Of a stretch of DNA of 64,000 nt, positions 45,495 through 54,833 are shown piece by piece. The stretch's first letter is position 1. The number at the start of each line of letters is the position of its first letter. The notes under the pieces are model-generated. The model searched no databases. It was not told the origin of the DNA and was given only the letters and a program-made list of their open reading frames with translations. The translations under genes were made by a program, and so were the position numbers. The DNA comes from Bordetella genomosp. 1 (GTDB lineage: Bacteria; Pseudomonadota; Gammaproteobacteria; Burkholderiales; Burkholderiaceae_B). The DNA lies in the NCBI RefSeq assembly GCF_002261335.1, contig NZ_NEVL01000007.1, positions 1 through 64,000 on the forward strand, in the 5' to 3' direction.

Positions 45495-46367
45495 ATGATT
45501 CTCCTACAGCTCATCTACAGCGGCATCGCGCTCGGCATGATCTATGCCGTCATCGCGTTCGGCTACCAGCTCACCTTCGCCACGTCCGGCACCCTGAACT
45601 TCGGCCAGGGCGAATCGCTCATGCTCGGCGCGCTCGTCGGCCTCACGCTCGTGGGCCTGGGCGTGAACTACTGGGTCATGATTCCCATCGTCTGCCTGTT
45701 CGGCTTTGCCCAGGGCGCCTTCGTCGAACGCATCGGCGTGCGGCCCGCCATCAAGACGCGTTCGGAATTCGGCTGGATCATGGCCACCATCGCGCTGGGC
45801 ATCATCTTCCGCAACGTGGCCGAGAACGTCTGGGGCCGTGACGACCTGCCCTTCCCCTCGCCCCTGCCGCAGTCGCCGATCCAGGTGCTGGGCGCCAACG
45901 TGCTGCCGATGGAGCTGCTGGTGGTGTTCGGCGCGCTCGCGATGATGCTGCTGGTGGAGCTGTTCAACCGCAAGTCGATCTACGGCAAGGCCTTCGTGGC
46001 CACCTCGAACGACCGTTCCGCGGCCGGCCTGATGGGCATCAACACCGGCCTGATGATCACCTTCTCGTACGCGATGTCCTCGCTCACGGCGGCCTTCGCC
46101 GGCGTGCTGGTGGCGCCGCTCACGCTCACCGGCGCCACCATGGGCGCGGTGCTGGGCCTGAAGGCCTTCGCGGTCGCCATCATCGGCGGGCTGTCGAGCG
46201 GCATGGGCGTGGTCGTGGGCGGGCTGATCCTCGGCATCGCCGAGACCACCACCGGCTTCTACCTCTCGACCGGCTACAAGGACGTCCCCGGATTGGTGCT
46301 GCTGCTGCTCGTCCTGGCCTTCAAACCCGCCGGCCTGTTCGGCAAGACCGCCATCAAGAAGGTGTAA
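45495..46367 (+). CDS. livH: Branched-chain amino-acid-type ABC permease, LivH-like
   Basis: A 290-residue inner-membrane protein with about eight helices. FGYQLTFATSGTLNFGQGESLMLGALVG and AVAIIGGLSSGMGVVVGGLILGIAE are the LivH core. The ATG at 45495 fits the family start; an upstream in-frame TTG at 45480 is the alternative. It continues into the livM-livG gene after 3 bp. Confidence 0.9.
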   Translation: MILLQLIYSGIALGMIYAVIAFGYQLTFATSGTLNFGQGESLMLGALVGLTLVGLGVNYWVMIPIVCLFGFAQGAFVERIGVRPAIKTRSEFGWIMATIALGIIFRNVAENVWGRDDLPFPSPLPQSPIQVLGANVLPMELLVVFGALAMMLLVELFNRKSIYGKAFVATSNDRSAAGLMGINTGLMITFSYAMSSLTAAFAGVLVAPLTLTGATMGAVLGLKAFAVAIIGGLSSGMGVVVGGLILGIAETTTGFYLSTGYKDVPGLVLLLLVLAFKPAGLFGKTAIKKV

Positions 46368-46370
46368 GCC

Positions 46371-48293
46371 ATGAAACCGTTGCATCGTGTGCTTGCCCTC
46401 GTGGCGCTGGTCTGCCTGGCCGCCATTCCGCTGGCCGTCACCAACACCTATTACCTGCACCTGATCGAAACCATCATGATCTACTCGATCCTGCTGTTCG
46501 GGCTCGACATCGTGGTGGGCTACACCGGCCAGGTCTCGCTCGGCCATGCCGGCCTGTTCGGCATCGGCTCGTACGTGGCCGGCGTGCTGTTCTTCCATCT
46601 CGGCATGCCGATCTGGGCCACGCTGCCGGCCGCCATCCTGGTGGCGGCGGCGTTCGGCGCGATCCTGGCGCTGCCCGCGCTGCGCGTGACCGGGCCCTAT
46701 CTCGCCATGGTCACGCTGGCGTTCGGCACCATCATCCAGATCCTGATCAACGAGATGACCTTCCTCACCGAAGGCCCGCTCGGCATCAAGATCAACAAAC
46801 CCGCCATCGCCGGCCACGTGCTGTCGCGCCAGGAATACTTCTGGCTGGTGGCGCTGATGATGGTGCTGGCCCTGGTGGTGGTGCACCGTATCCTCAAGTC
46901 GCACCTGGGCCGGTCGTTCGAGGCGCTGCGCGACAGCCCGATCGCCTCGGACTGCATGGGCGTGTCGGTGTACCGGCACAAGGTGATCGCCTTCGTCATC
47001 AGCGCCGGCTTCGCCGGCCTCGCGGGCGCGCTCTACAGCTACTCCGAGCAGTACATCTCGCCCAACACCTACAACTTCGAACTCACCATCCTGTTCCTGC
47101 TCGCCATCATCATGGGCGGCCGCAAGACCCGCACCGGCGCGCTGCTGGGCGCGTCCATCATCGTGCTGCTACCCAAGATGCTGGACGACATCGGCACCTT
47201 CCGCCTGATCGCGCTCACGGTCGCCATCGTGGTGACCGCCGGGTGCGCGCTGGCGGTGTCGCGCGGCCAGGCCCAGGCGCGCCGCGTGGCGGTGCCGGTG
47301 GTCGGCACCATCGCGCTGGCGGTGTTCTCCTACTGGCTCGAGGCCCTCACCGACTGGCGCCTCTCGATCTTCGGCCTGATGATTCTGTTCGTGGTGTATT
47401 ACCTGCCCGACGGCATCGTGGGCTTCGTGCGCCAGCAGTTCTTTTCGACCCGCCGCGCCGCGCTGTCGGTCAAACAGGAGCTGGCCGATCGCACCGAGGC
47501 GGTACCGCAGGCGCGCGCCGGGGATGCCGAAGAGCTGCTGGCCGCGCGCGGCGTGCTGATGCAGTTCGGCGGCCTGAAGGCGCTCAACCAGGTCGACCTG
47601 CATGTGAAGCGCGGCACCATCCATGGCCTGATCGGCCCGAACGGCTCGGGCAAGAGCACCATGATGAACGTGCTCACCGGCATCTACGTGCCCACGGCCG
47701 GCAGCGTGGAATTCGGCGGCCGGTCGCTGGTGGGCAAGACGCCGGCCGACATCGCGGCCAACGGCGTGGCGCGCACCTTTCAGAACGTGCAGCTGTTCGG
47801 CGAAATGACCGCGCTCGAAAACGTGCTGGTGGGCCTGCACCACACCTTCACCACGGGCCTGGCCAACATCATGCTGCGCACGCCGCGCTGGAAGAACGAG
47901 GAGCAGCGCGCCCGTGCTCGCGCACTGGCCCTGCTCGAGTTCGTCGGGCTCGACGCGATGGCCGACGAAGAGGCGCGCAACCTGCCCTATGGCAAGCAGC
48001 GCCTGCTCGAAATCGCCCGCGCGCTGGCGCTCGACCCGCAGCTGCTGCTGCTCGACGAGCCGGCCGCCGGCCTGACCGCGCCCGACATCGCCGAGCTGCT
48101 CACCATCATCCGCAAGGTGCGCGACCACGGCATCACCCTGATCCTGATCGAGCACCACATGGACGTGGTGATGGGCGTGTGCGACACGGTGTCGGTGCTG
48201 GACTTCGGCCAGAAGATCGCCGAAGGCCTGCCGGCCGAGGTCCAGGCCAACCCCAAGGTCATCGAAGCCTATCTGGGCGGCGCGCAAGCTTAA
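46371..48293 (+). CDS. livM-livG: Fused LivM permease and LivG ATPase
   Basis: A 640-residue fusion. Residues about 1-340 are a LivM-type permease with about ten helices (FGLDIVVGYTGQVSLGHAGLFGIGSYVAG). Residues about 385-640 are a LivG-type ABC ATPase: Walker A GPNGSGKSTMMNVL, the LivG-type NVQLFGEMTALENV, a signature LPYGKQRLLEIARALALDP, and Walker B LLLLDEPAAGL. Usually these are two proteins. The linker at about 345-385 is charged. The gene lies between livH (3 bp) and livF (15 bp). Confidence 0.92.
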   Translation: MKPLHRVLALVALVCLAAIPLAVTNTYYLHLIETIMIYSILLFGLDIVVGYTGQVSLGHAGLFGIGSYVAGVLFFHLGMPIWATLPAAILVAAAFGAILALPALRVTGPYLAMVTLAFGTIIQILINEMTFLTEGPLGIKINKPAIAGHVLSRQEYFWLVALMMVLALVVVHRILKSHLGRSFEALRDSPIASDCMGVSVYRHKVIAFVISAGFAGLAGALYSYSEQYISPNTYNFELTILFLLAIIMGGRKTRTGALLGASIIVLLPKMLDDIGTFRLIALTVAIVVTAGCALAVSRGQAQARRVAVPVVGTIALAVFSYWLEALTDWRLSIFGLMILFVVYYLPDGIVGFVRQQFFSTRRAALSVKQELADRTEAVPQARAGDAEELLAARGVLMQFGGLKALNQVDLHVKRGTIHGLIGPNGSGKSTMMNVLTGIYVPTAGSVEFGGRSLVGKTPADIAANGVARTFQNVQLFGEMTALENVLVGLHHTFTTGLANIMLRTPRWKNEEQRARARALALLEFVGLDAMADEEARNLPYGKQRLLEIARALALDPQLLLLDEPAAGLTAPDIAELLTIIRKVRDHGITLILIEHHMDVVMGVCDTVSVLDFGQKIAEGLPAEVQANPKVIEAYLGGAQA

Positions 48294-48308
48294 CGCGGGA
48301 AGATCACG

Positions 48309-49031
48309 ATGCTCTCAATCAAGAATCTGGAAGCCGGCTACGGCAAGGTCAAGGTCCTGCACGGCATCAGCCTGGAGGTGCCGCGCGCCAAGGTCGTGAC
48401 CCTGATCGGCTCGAACGGGGCCGGCAAGACCACCACCATGCGCGCGCTGTCGGGCATGATCCAGCCCAGCGCGGGCGAGGTCACGCTGGGCGGGCGCCGC
48501 ATCGACGGCATGGAATCGCATCAGATCGCGCGGCTCGGCCTGGCGCACTCGCCGGAAGGCCGGCGCGTGTTCCCCACGCTGTCGGTCACCGACAACCTGT
48601 TGCTGGGCGCGTTCCCGCGCCTCACCGGCCGGCGCCCCAAGGGCGACGTGCCGGGCGACCTCGACCGTGCCATGGACCTGTTTCCGCGCCTGAAGGAGCG
48701 GCGCGACCAGCTCGCCGGCACGCTGTCCGGCGGCGAGCAGCAGATGCTGGCCATGGCACGCGCCGTGATGCTCAATCCCGAGCTGGTGCTGCTCGACGAG
48801 CCCTCGATGGGCCTGGCGCCCATCCTGGTGGAGGAAGTGTTCCGCATCATCGCGCGCCTGAAGGAACAGGGCGTGACGATGCTGCTGGTGGAGCAGTTCG
48901 CGGCGGCCGCGCTCAACGTGGCGGATTACGGCTACGTGCTCGAAAACGGACGGATCTCGGTGCACGGCCCGGCCGACAAGCTCAAGCACGATCCGGCGGT
49001 GGTGGCCGCCTATCTCGGCGGCTCGCACTGA
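48309..49031 (+). CDS. livF: Branched-chain amino-acid-type ABC ATPase, LivF-like
   Basis: A 240-residue ABC ATPase with Walker A GSNGAGKTTTMRAL, signature LSGGEQQMLAMARAVM, Walker B LVLLDEPSMGLAP and the LivF-type end AAYLGGSH. It pairs with the ATPase half of the LivMG fusion to power the transporter. It converges with a Crp/Fnr-family gene. Confidence 0.93.
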   Translation: MLSIKNLEAGYGKVKVLHGISLEVPRAKVVTLIGSNGAGKTTTMRALSGMIQPSAGEVTLGGRRIDGMESHQIARLGLAHSPEGRRVFPTLSVTDNLLLGAFPRLTGRRPKGDVPGDLDRAMDLFPRLKERRDQLAGTLSGGEQQMLAMARAVMLNPELVLLDEPSMGLAPILVEEVFRIIARLKEQGVTMLLVEQFAAAALNVADYGYVLENGRISVHGPADKLKHDPAVVAAYLGGSH

Positions 49032-49046
49032 AGACAGGCGCCCCGA

Positions 49047-49745
49047 TCAGGCGTCGGCGTGGGTCACCGCGTCGGCGCCGTAGCGCTTGAGGCCGTCGAG
49101 GTCTTGTACGCGCACGGCGCCGTATTCCACCTGCAGCAGGCCGGCTTCTTCGAGCTTGCGCAGCGCCTGGTTGGCGCGCTGGCGCGACACGCGGGCCAGA
49201 TAGCCGACCTCTTCCTGGGTGATGGTGAGCCGCATGCCCATGCCCGGATACAGCAGCGGGTTGAACAGCTCCGCGAGGCAGCGCGCCACGCGCGCGTCGG
49301 GGTCGAGCAGGCGATCGTACTCGGCCTTGCCGATGAACTGCGCCACGCGCTCGTTGAGCTGGTCGAGCAGATAGCGGTTGAACGGAATGCTGCTGTCGAG
49401 CAGCCATTCGAACGTGGGCGCGGGCAAGCGGGCGATGACCGAGTCGCGCAACGCCACCACATCGTATTTGCGCACCTCGCGCTTGAGCAGCGAGCCCTCG
49501 CCGATCCAGCCGCCGGCAGGCACGCCGGTGAGCGAGGCCACCTTGCCTTCGGCATTGCCGACCGACACCTTGACGAGGCCTGCAAGCACGCCGATCCAGG
49601 CCTGGGCCAGATCGCCTTTGCGCTCTATGATCGTACCGGCCTGCACCTGCTGCACCGACACGTCGCGCTCGACGCGCGCCTGCTGCGCGGCATCGAGCAC
49701 GCGGAACCACGCGGCGGCGAGCTGGAGCGATTCTGCAAGCTGCAT
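49047..49745 (-). CDS. Crp/Fnr-family transcriptional regulator
   Basis: A 232-residue regulator with an N-terminal cyclic-nucleotide-binding fold (VQAGTIIERKGDLAQAWIGVLAGLVKVSV) and a C-terminal Crp-type winged helix (LTITQEEVGYLARVSRQRANQALRKLEEAGLLQV). There are no iron-sulfur cysteines like those of FNR. The ATG at 49745 is used. It is divergent from the acyl-CoA synthetase gene that heads the second liv cluster, and probably controls it. Confidence 0.88.
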   Translation of the reverse strand: MQLAESLQLAAAWFRVLDAAQQARVERDVSVQQVQAGTIIERKGDLAQAWIGVLAGLVKVSVGNAEGKVASLTGVPAGGWIGEGSLLKREVRKYDVVALRDSVIARLPAPTFEWLLDSSIPFNRYLLDQLNERVAQFIGKAEYDRLLDPDARVARCLAELFNPLLYPGMGMRLTITQEEVGYLARVSRQRANQALRKLEEAGLLQVEYGAVRVQDLDGLKRYGADAVTHADA

Positions 49746-49771
49746 CGGGAATACCCTAGAAGTTCCTTGAA

Positions 49772-49787
49772 TGTCGTGATGGTGACA
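49772..49787. promoter_or_regulatory. Possible Crp-family operator
   Basis: A tgtc-N8-gaca inverted repeat lies between the divergent Crp/Fnr gene and the acyl-CoA synthetase gene. Agreement with the Crp consensus is partial; called from symmetry and position only. Confidence 0.25.
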
Positions 49788-49915
49788 GTCGGTAGCCACC
49801 CAAGCTTATACCTTAAGTGCTGCCGTAAATCTAAAACGAACCGATCGGATACCCGCCAGGCGCCAACGCTCGCACCCGGCGTCATGCGCGGGATCCAGAC
49901 CGGACAGGAGACAAC

Positions 49916-51892
49916 GTGGCGCACTCTCAGCTTGCTTCAGCCATGAAGCCGGCAGCAGCGCGGACTTTTCCTGCACTGCTGCTCGAACACGCCAGCGTGC
50001 GCGGCTCGCGCCCGGCTATCCGCGAGAAAGACCTCGGTATCTGGCAAACCCTGACCTGGGCCGACGTGGCCGAGCAGGCGCGCCTGGCCGCGCATGGCCT
50101 GGCCGCGCTCGGCATCGGTCCCGGCATGCACGTCGCCGTGATCGGCGAGAATCGTCCGCGCCTCTACATCGCGATGATGGCGGCGCAGTCGCTGGGCGCG
50201 ATCCCGGTGCCGCTCTACCAGGATGCGGTGGCGCAGGAGATGGTCTACGTACTGCAGGACGCGGAGGTCCGCGTGGCCGTGGTCGAAGACCAGGAACAGG
50301 TCGACAAGATGCTCGAAGTGCAGGCCCAGTGCCCCGCGCTCAAGCACGTGGTGTACGACGATCCGCGCGGCCTGCGTCACTACCAGGACCCGCTGCTGCA
50401 GTCGTACGACCAGCTGTTCGACCAGGGCCGCGCCCACGCGCAGGCCCATCCCGATTTCTACGCGCGCACGGTGGCGGCGGTGCAACCCGACGACGCGGCC
50501 GCGATGTTCTACACCTCCGGCACCACCGGCAAGCCCAAGGGCGTGGTGCTCACGCACGATGCGCTGATCGACCGCGCACGCGCCGTGGCCGAGATGGAAA
50601 ACCTGACCGACCGCGAGGACGTGCTGGCCTATCTGCCGCCGGCCTGGATCGGGCAAAACATGTTCTCGTATACGCAGCTGCTGGTGTCGGGCTTCACGGT
50701 GAACCATCCCGAGTCGCCCGACACGGTGTCGATCGACATGCGCGACATCGGCCCCACCTATTACTTCGCGCCGCCGCGCGTGCTCGAAGGCCTGCTCACG
50801 CATGTGATGATCCGCATGGAAGACGCCGGCTGGCTCAAGCGCAAGCTGTTCGGCGCCTGCATGGCGCTGGCGCGCCGCGTCGGCACCCGCATCCTCGACG
50901 GCGAACCGGTGGGCGCGCTCGACCGCCTGCGTTACCGGCTCGGCGACATAGCGATCTACGGCCCGCTGCGCAATGCGCTGGGCATGAGCCGCGTGCGCGT
51001 GGCCTACACCGCCGGCGAAGCCATCGGCCCCGACCTGTTCGTGTTCTATCGCTCGATCGGCATCAACCTGAAGCAGCTCTATGGCTCCACCGAGACCTCG
51101 GTGTTCGTGTGCGTGCAGCCCGACGGCCGCGTGCGCGACGACACGGTGGGCCCGCCCGTCGAAGGCGTGGAGATCAAGGTGGCCGACAACGGCGAGATCC
51201 TGGTCAAGAGCCCCGGGCTGTTCCGCGAGTACTACCGCAACCCCGACGCCACCGCCGAGGCGCGCGACGCCGAGGGCTGGTTCCGCACCGGCGACGCGGG
51301 CTACCTCGACACCGACGGCCAGCTCAAGATCATCGACCGCGCCAAGGACGTCGGCAAGCTGGCCGACGGCAGCCTGTTCGCGCCGAAGTACATCGAGAAC
51401 AAGCTGAAGTTCTTCCCGCACATCAAGGAGGCGGTGGCCTTCGGCGCCGGCCGCGACGAGGTCTGCGCCTTCATCAACATCGACCTCGAAGCCGTGGGCA
51501 ACTGGGCCGAGCGCCGCGGCCTGCCCTACGCGGGCTACACCGACCTGGCCTCGAAAGACGAAACCTACGCGCTCATCCGCGACTGCGTCGAACGCGTCAA
51601 CGCCGACCTCGCCAACGACCCGCGCCTGGCCGCCTCGCAGGTCGCGCGCTTCCTGATCCTGCACAAGGAGCTCGATCCCGACGACGACGAGCTGACCCGC
51701 ACGCGCAAGGTGCGGCGCGCCTTCATCGCGCAGAAGTACGGCGTGCTGATCGAGGCGCTCTACGGCGGCAAGACCTCGCAGTTCATCGAGACCGAGGTCA
51801 AGTTCGAAGACGGGCGCATCGGCAGCATCTCGGCCGACCTGCGCATCGAGCCCGCCAAGACCTATCCCGCCATCTCCGCCCGGGCCGCCTGA
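49916..51892 (+). CDS. AMP-dependent long-chain acyl-CoA synthetase
   Basis: A 658-residue ligase of the ANL superfamily. The P-loop [23 protein letters not shown], the LYGSTETS motif, [42 protein letters not shown] and a C-terminal domain are present. It activates fatty or aromatic acids by CoA. The GTG at 49916 has caggagacaac upstream; an ATG at 49943 is the alternative. It overlaps livG by one base (TGATG), so uptake and activation are co-expressed. Confidence 0.9.
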   Translation: MAHSQLASAMKPAAARTFPALLLEHASVRGSRPAIREKDLGIWQTLTWADVAEQARLAAHGLAALGIGPGMHVAVIGENRPRLYIAMMAAQSLGAIPVPLYQDAVAQEMVYVLQDAEVRVAVVEDQEQVDKMLEVQAQCPALKHVVYDDPRGLRHYQDPLLQSYDQLFDQGRAHAQAHPDFYARTVAAVQPDDAAAMFYTSGTTGKPKGVVLTHDALIDRARAVAEMENLTDREDVLAYLPPAWIGQNMFSYTQLLVSGFTVNHPESPDTVSIDMRDIGPTYYFAPPRVLEGLLTHVMIRMEDAGWLKRKLFGACMALARRVGTRILDGEPVGALDRLRYRLGDIAIYGPLRNALGMSRVRVAYTAGEAIGPDLFVFYRSIGINLKQLYGSTETSVFVCVQPDGRVRDDTVGPPVEGVEIKVADNGEILVKSPGLFREYYRNPDATAEARDAEGWFRTGDAGYLDTDGQLKIIDRAKDVGKLADGSLFAPKYIENKLKFFPHIKEAVAFGAGRDEVCAFINIDLEAVGNWAERRGLPYAGYTDLASKDETYALIRDCVERVNADLANDPRLAASQVARFLILHKELDPDDDELTRTRKVRRAFIAQKYGVLIEALYGGKTSQFIETEVKFEDGRIGSISADLRIEPAKTYPAISARAA

Positions 51893-52695
51893 TGAACAGC
51901 CAACTCTCCCGTGACCAGCGCATCGGCGCCGTCATGCTCGACATGCAGAACATCTCGCTGGCGTTCGGCGGGGTACGCGCGCTCACCGACATTTCGTTCA
52001 ACGTGCGCGAGCACGAGATCCGCGCCATCATCGGCCCCAACGGCGCCGGCAAGAGCTCGATGCTCAACGTGATCAACGGCGTCTACACGCCGCAGCAGGG
52101 CGGCATCGAGCTGCGCGGCGAGCGCTTCTCGCGCATGAGTCCGCGCCGCGCCGCCGAGATGGGCATCGCCCGCACCTTCCAGAACCTCGCGCTGTTCAAG
52201 GGCATGAGCGTGCTCGACAACATCATGACCGGGCGCAACCTGCGCATGAAGAGCGGCCTGCTGGCGCAGGCCTTCCGGCTCGGGCCGGCCGAGCGCGAAG
52301 AGATGCGCCACCGCGAGTTCGTGGAAAACATCATCGACTTCCTCGAGATCCAGGCCTATCGCAAGGTGCCGGTGGGGCGCCTGCCCTACGGGCTGCAGAA
52401 GCGCGTCGACCTCGGCCGCGCGCTCGCGATGGAGCCGCGCCTGTTGCTGCTCGACGAGCCCATGGCCGGCATGAACATCGAGGAAAAGCAGGACATGAGC
52501 CGCTTCATCCTGGACGTGAACGACGAGTTCGGCACCACCATCGTGCTGATCGAGCACGACATGGGCGTGGTGATGGACATCTCCGACCGGGTGGTGGTGC
52601 TCGACTACGGCAAGAAGATCGGTGACGGCACCCCCGACGAGGTGCGCACCAACCCTGATGTGATCCGCGCCTATCTCGGCGTGCAATCGCACTAG
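51892..52695 (+). CDS. livG: Branched-chain amino-acid-type ABC ATPase, LivG-like
   Basis: A 267-residue ATPase. Walker A GPNGAGKSSMLNVI, the LivG-type IARTFQNLALFKGMSVLDNI, a signature LPYGLQKRVDLGRALAME and Walker B LLLLDEPMAGMN are visible; EHDMGVVMDISDRVVVLDYGKKI follows. It begins one base into the stop of the acyl-CoA synthetase. Second copy of this subunit in the window, unfused here. Confidence 0.92.
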   Translation: MNSQLSRDQRIGAVMLDMQNISLAFGGVRALTDISFNVREHEIRAIIGPNGAGKSSMLNVINGVYTPQQGGIELRGERFSRMSPRRAAEMGIARTFQNLALFKGMSVLDNIMTGRNLRMKSGLLAQAFRLGPAEREEMRHREFVENIIDFLEIQAYRKVPVGRLPYGLQKRVDLGRALAMEPRLLLLDEPMAGMNIEEKQDMSRFILDVNDEFGTTIVLIEHDMGVVMDISDRVVVLDYGKKIGDGTPDEVRTNPDVIRAYLGVQSH

Positions 52696-52721
52696 GCTCC
52701 ACAACAATCTGGGGACTCGGC

Positions 52722-53651
52722 ATGGGATTTTTCCTGGAAACGGTGTTCGGCGGACTGATGAGCGGCATGCTGTATGCCCTCATCGGCCTGGGCTTCGTCC
52801 TGATCTTCAAGGCGTCGGGCGTCTTCAACTTCGCGCAGGGCGCGATGGTGCTGGTGGCCGCGCTGGCGATGGCGCGCTTCTCCGAATGGATCCCGCGCTG
52901 GCTCGGCTTCGAGAGCATGCTGCTGGCCAACATCCTGGCCTTCATCGTGAGCGCCATCCTGATGTTCCTGCTGGCGGTGGCGATCGAACGCTTCGTGCTG
53001 CGCCATCTCGTCAACCAGGAGGCCACCACGCTGCTGATGGCCACGCTGGGCATCAGCTACTTTCTCGACGGCCTGGGCCAGATCGCGTTCGGCAGCTCGG
53101 TGTATTCGATCAACGTCGGCATGCCCAAGGATCCGGCCATGATCCTCGAATCGCTGTTCGAGGGCGGCCTGCTGATCAACCTCGAAGACCTCACCGCCGC
53201 CGTGATCGCGGCGCTGCTGGTGGCCGCGCTGGCGCTGTTCTTCCAGTTCACCGCCACCGGCCGCGCGCTGCGCGCCGTGGCCGACGACCACCAGGCGGCG
53301 CAGTCGATCGGGATCCCGCTCAACCGCATCTGGGTGATCGTGTGGAGCGTGGCCGGGCTGGTCGCGCTGGTGGCCGGCATCATCTGGGGCTCGAAGTTCG
53401 GCGTGCAGTTCACCCTGTCGACGGCGGCGCTGCGGGCGCTGCCGGTGGTGATCCTGGGCGGCCTCACCTCGGTGCCGGGCGCCATCATCGGCGGCCTGAT
53501 CATCGGCGTCGGCGAGAAGCTCTCGGAGGTCTATCTGGGCTCGCTGGTGGGCGGCGGCATCGAAATCTGGTTCGCCTACGTGCTGGCGCTGGTCTTCCTG
53601 CTGTTCCGGCCGCAGGGGCTGTTCGGCGAAAAGATCATCGACCGGGTCTGA
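52722..53651 (+). CDS. livH: Branched-chain amino-acid-type ABC permease, LivH-like
   Basis: A 309-residue permease with about eight helices: IGLGFVLIFKASGVFNFAQGAMVLVAALAM and the later VVILGGLTSVPGAIIGGLIIGVGE are the LivH pattern. It lies 26 bp after livG and 10 bp before livM. Confidence 0.92.
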   Translation: MGFFLETVFGGLMSGMLYALIGLGFVLIFKASGVFNFAQGAMVLVAALAMARFSEWIPRWLGFESMLLANILAFIVSAILMFLLAVAIERFVLRHLVNQEATTLLMATLGISYFLDGLGQIAFGSSVYSINVGMPKDPAMILESLFEGGLLINLEDLTAAVIAALLVAALALFFQFTATGRALRAVADDHQAAQSIGIPLNRIWVIVWSVAGLVALVAGIIWGSKFGVQFTLSTAALRALPVVILGGLTSVPGAIIGGLIIGVGEKLSEVYLGSLVGGGIEIWFAYVLALVFLLFRPQGLFGEKIIDRV

Positions 53652-53661
53652 GGATAAAAAT

Positions 53662-54726
53662 ATGTTCTATCGCGAAAACGGCCAGTTCAAGACCAGCTAC
53701 CGCGCCGACCAGCAGATCTTCCCGATCCGCCAGGATCGCATCGTCATGCTGTTGCTGCTGGCGGTCGCCTTCATCGCCGTGCCGGCGCTGGCGAGCGACT
53801 ACTTCCTGCGCGCCATCCTGATCCCGTTCCTGATCCTGGCGCTCGCCGCGGTCGGGCTCAACATCCTGGTGGGCTATTGCGGCCAGATCTCGCTGGGCAC
53901 CGGCGCCTTCATGGCGGTGGGCGCCTACGCCGCCTGGAATTTCGGCGTGCGCTTTCCCGGCATGCCGCTGCTGGCGCAGATCCTGCTGGGCGGCTGCTTC
54001 GCCACCCTGGTGGGCGTGATCTTCGGCATCCCCAGCCTGCGCATCCGCGGACTCTATCTCGCGGTGGCAACGCTGGCGGCGCAGTTCTTCGTCGACTGGG
54101 CCTTTCTGCGCATTCCGTTCTTCACCAACTACTCCTCGTCGGGCAACGTGTCGGTGCCCCAGCTCACGGCCTTTGGCCTGCCGGTGCAGAGCGCGCTCGA
54201 AAAATACCTGTTCGTGCTGATCCTGGTGGTGGTGTTCACGCTGCTCGCCAAGAACCTCGTGCGCGGCGCCATCGGGCGCCAGTGGATGGCCATCCGCGAC
54301 ATGGACGTGGCCGCCGCGGTGATCGGCATCCGCCCGATGTACGCCAAGCTGTCGGCCTTCGCGGTGAGCTCGTTCATCGTGGGCGTGGCCGGCGCGCTGT
54401 GGGGCTACATCCACCTGGGCTCCTGGGAGCCGCTGGCCTTCGACCTGGCGCGCTCGTTCCAGCTGCTGTTCATGGTCATCATCGGCGGCCTGGGCTCGAT
54501 CCTGGGCAGCTTCTTCGGCGCGGCCTTCATCGTGCTGGTGCCGGTGGCGCTCACCAACATCCCGCACATGCTCGGCATGTCGCTGTCCGTCGACACCGCC
54601 GCGCACGTCGAACACATGGTGTTCGGCGCGCTCATCGTGTTCTTCCTGATCGCCGAGCCGCACGGGCTCGCGCGGCTGTGGAGCATCGGCAAGGAAAAAC
54701 TTCGCATCTGGCCTTTCCCGCATTGA
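53662..54726 (+). CDS. livM: Branched-chain amino-acid-type ABC permease, LivM-like
   Basis: A 354-residue permease. About ten helices and GLNILVGYCGQISLGTGAFMAVGAYAAW, IGGLGSILGSFFGAAFIVLVPVAL are visible. Short charged N-terminal stretch before helix 1. It is followed by 101 bp and then the receptor gene. Confidence 0.92.
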   Translation: MFYRENGQFKTSYRADQQIFPIRQDRIVMLLLLAVAFIAVPALASDYFLRAILIPFLILALAAVGLNILVGYCGQISLGTGAFMAVGAYAAWNFGVRFPGMPLLAQILLGGCFATLVGVIFGIPSLRIRGLYLAVATLAAQFFVDWAFLRIPFFTNYSSSGNVSVPQLTAFGLPVQSALEKYLFVLILVVVFTLLAKNLVRGAIGRQWMAIRDMDVAAAVIGIRPMYAKLSAFAVSSFIVGVAGALWGYIHLGSWEPLAFDLARSFQLLFMVIIGGLGSILGSFFGAAFIVLVPVALTNIPHMLGMSLSVDTAAHVEHMVFGALIVFFLIAEPHGLARLWSIGKEKLRIWPFPH

Positions 54727-54833
54727 TGGTTTGGCGCGCCGCGGCCACCGCCGCCGGCGCGCGCCCCGACACCCGGCACAGACCGGGCCAACCCCGGTGT
54801 CCGTATCGAACACCACGCAGGAGGTAAATGGAG

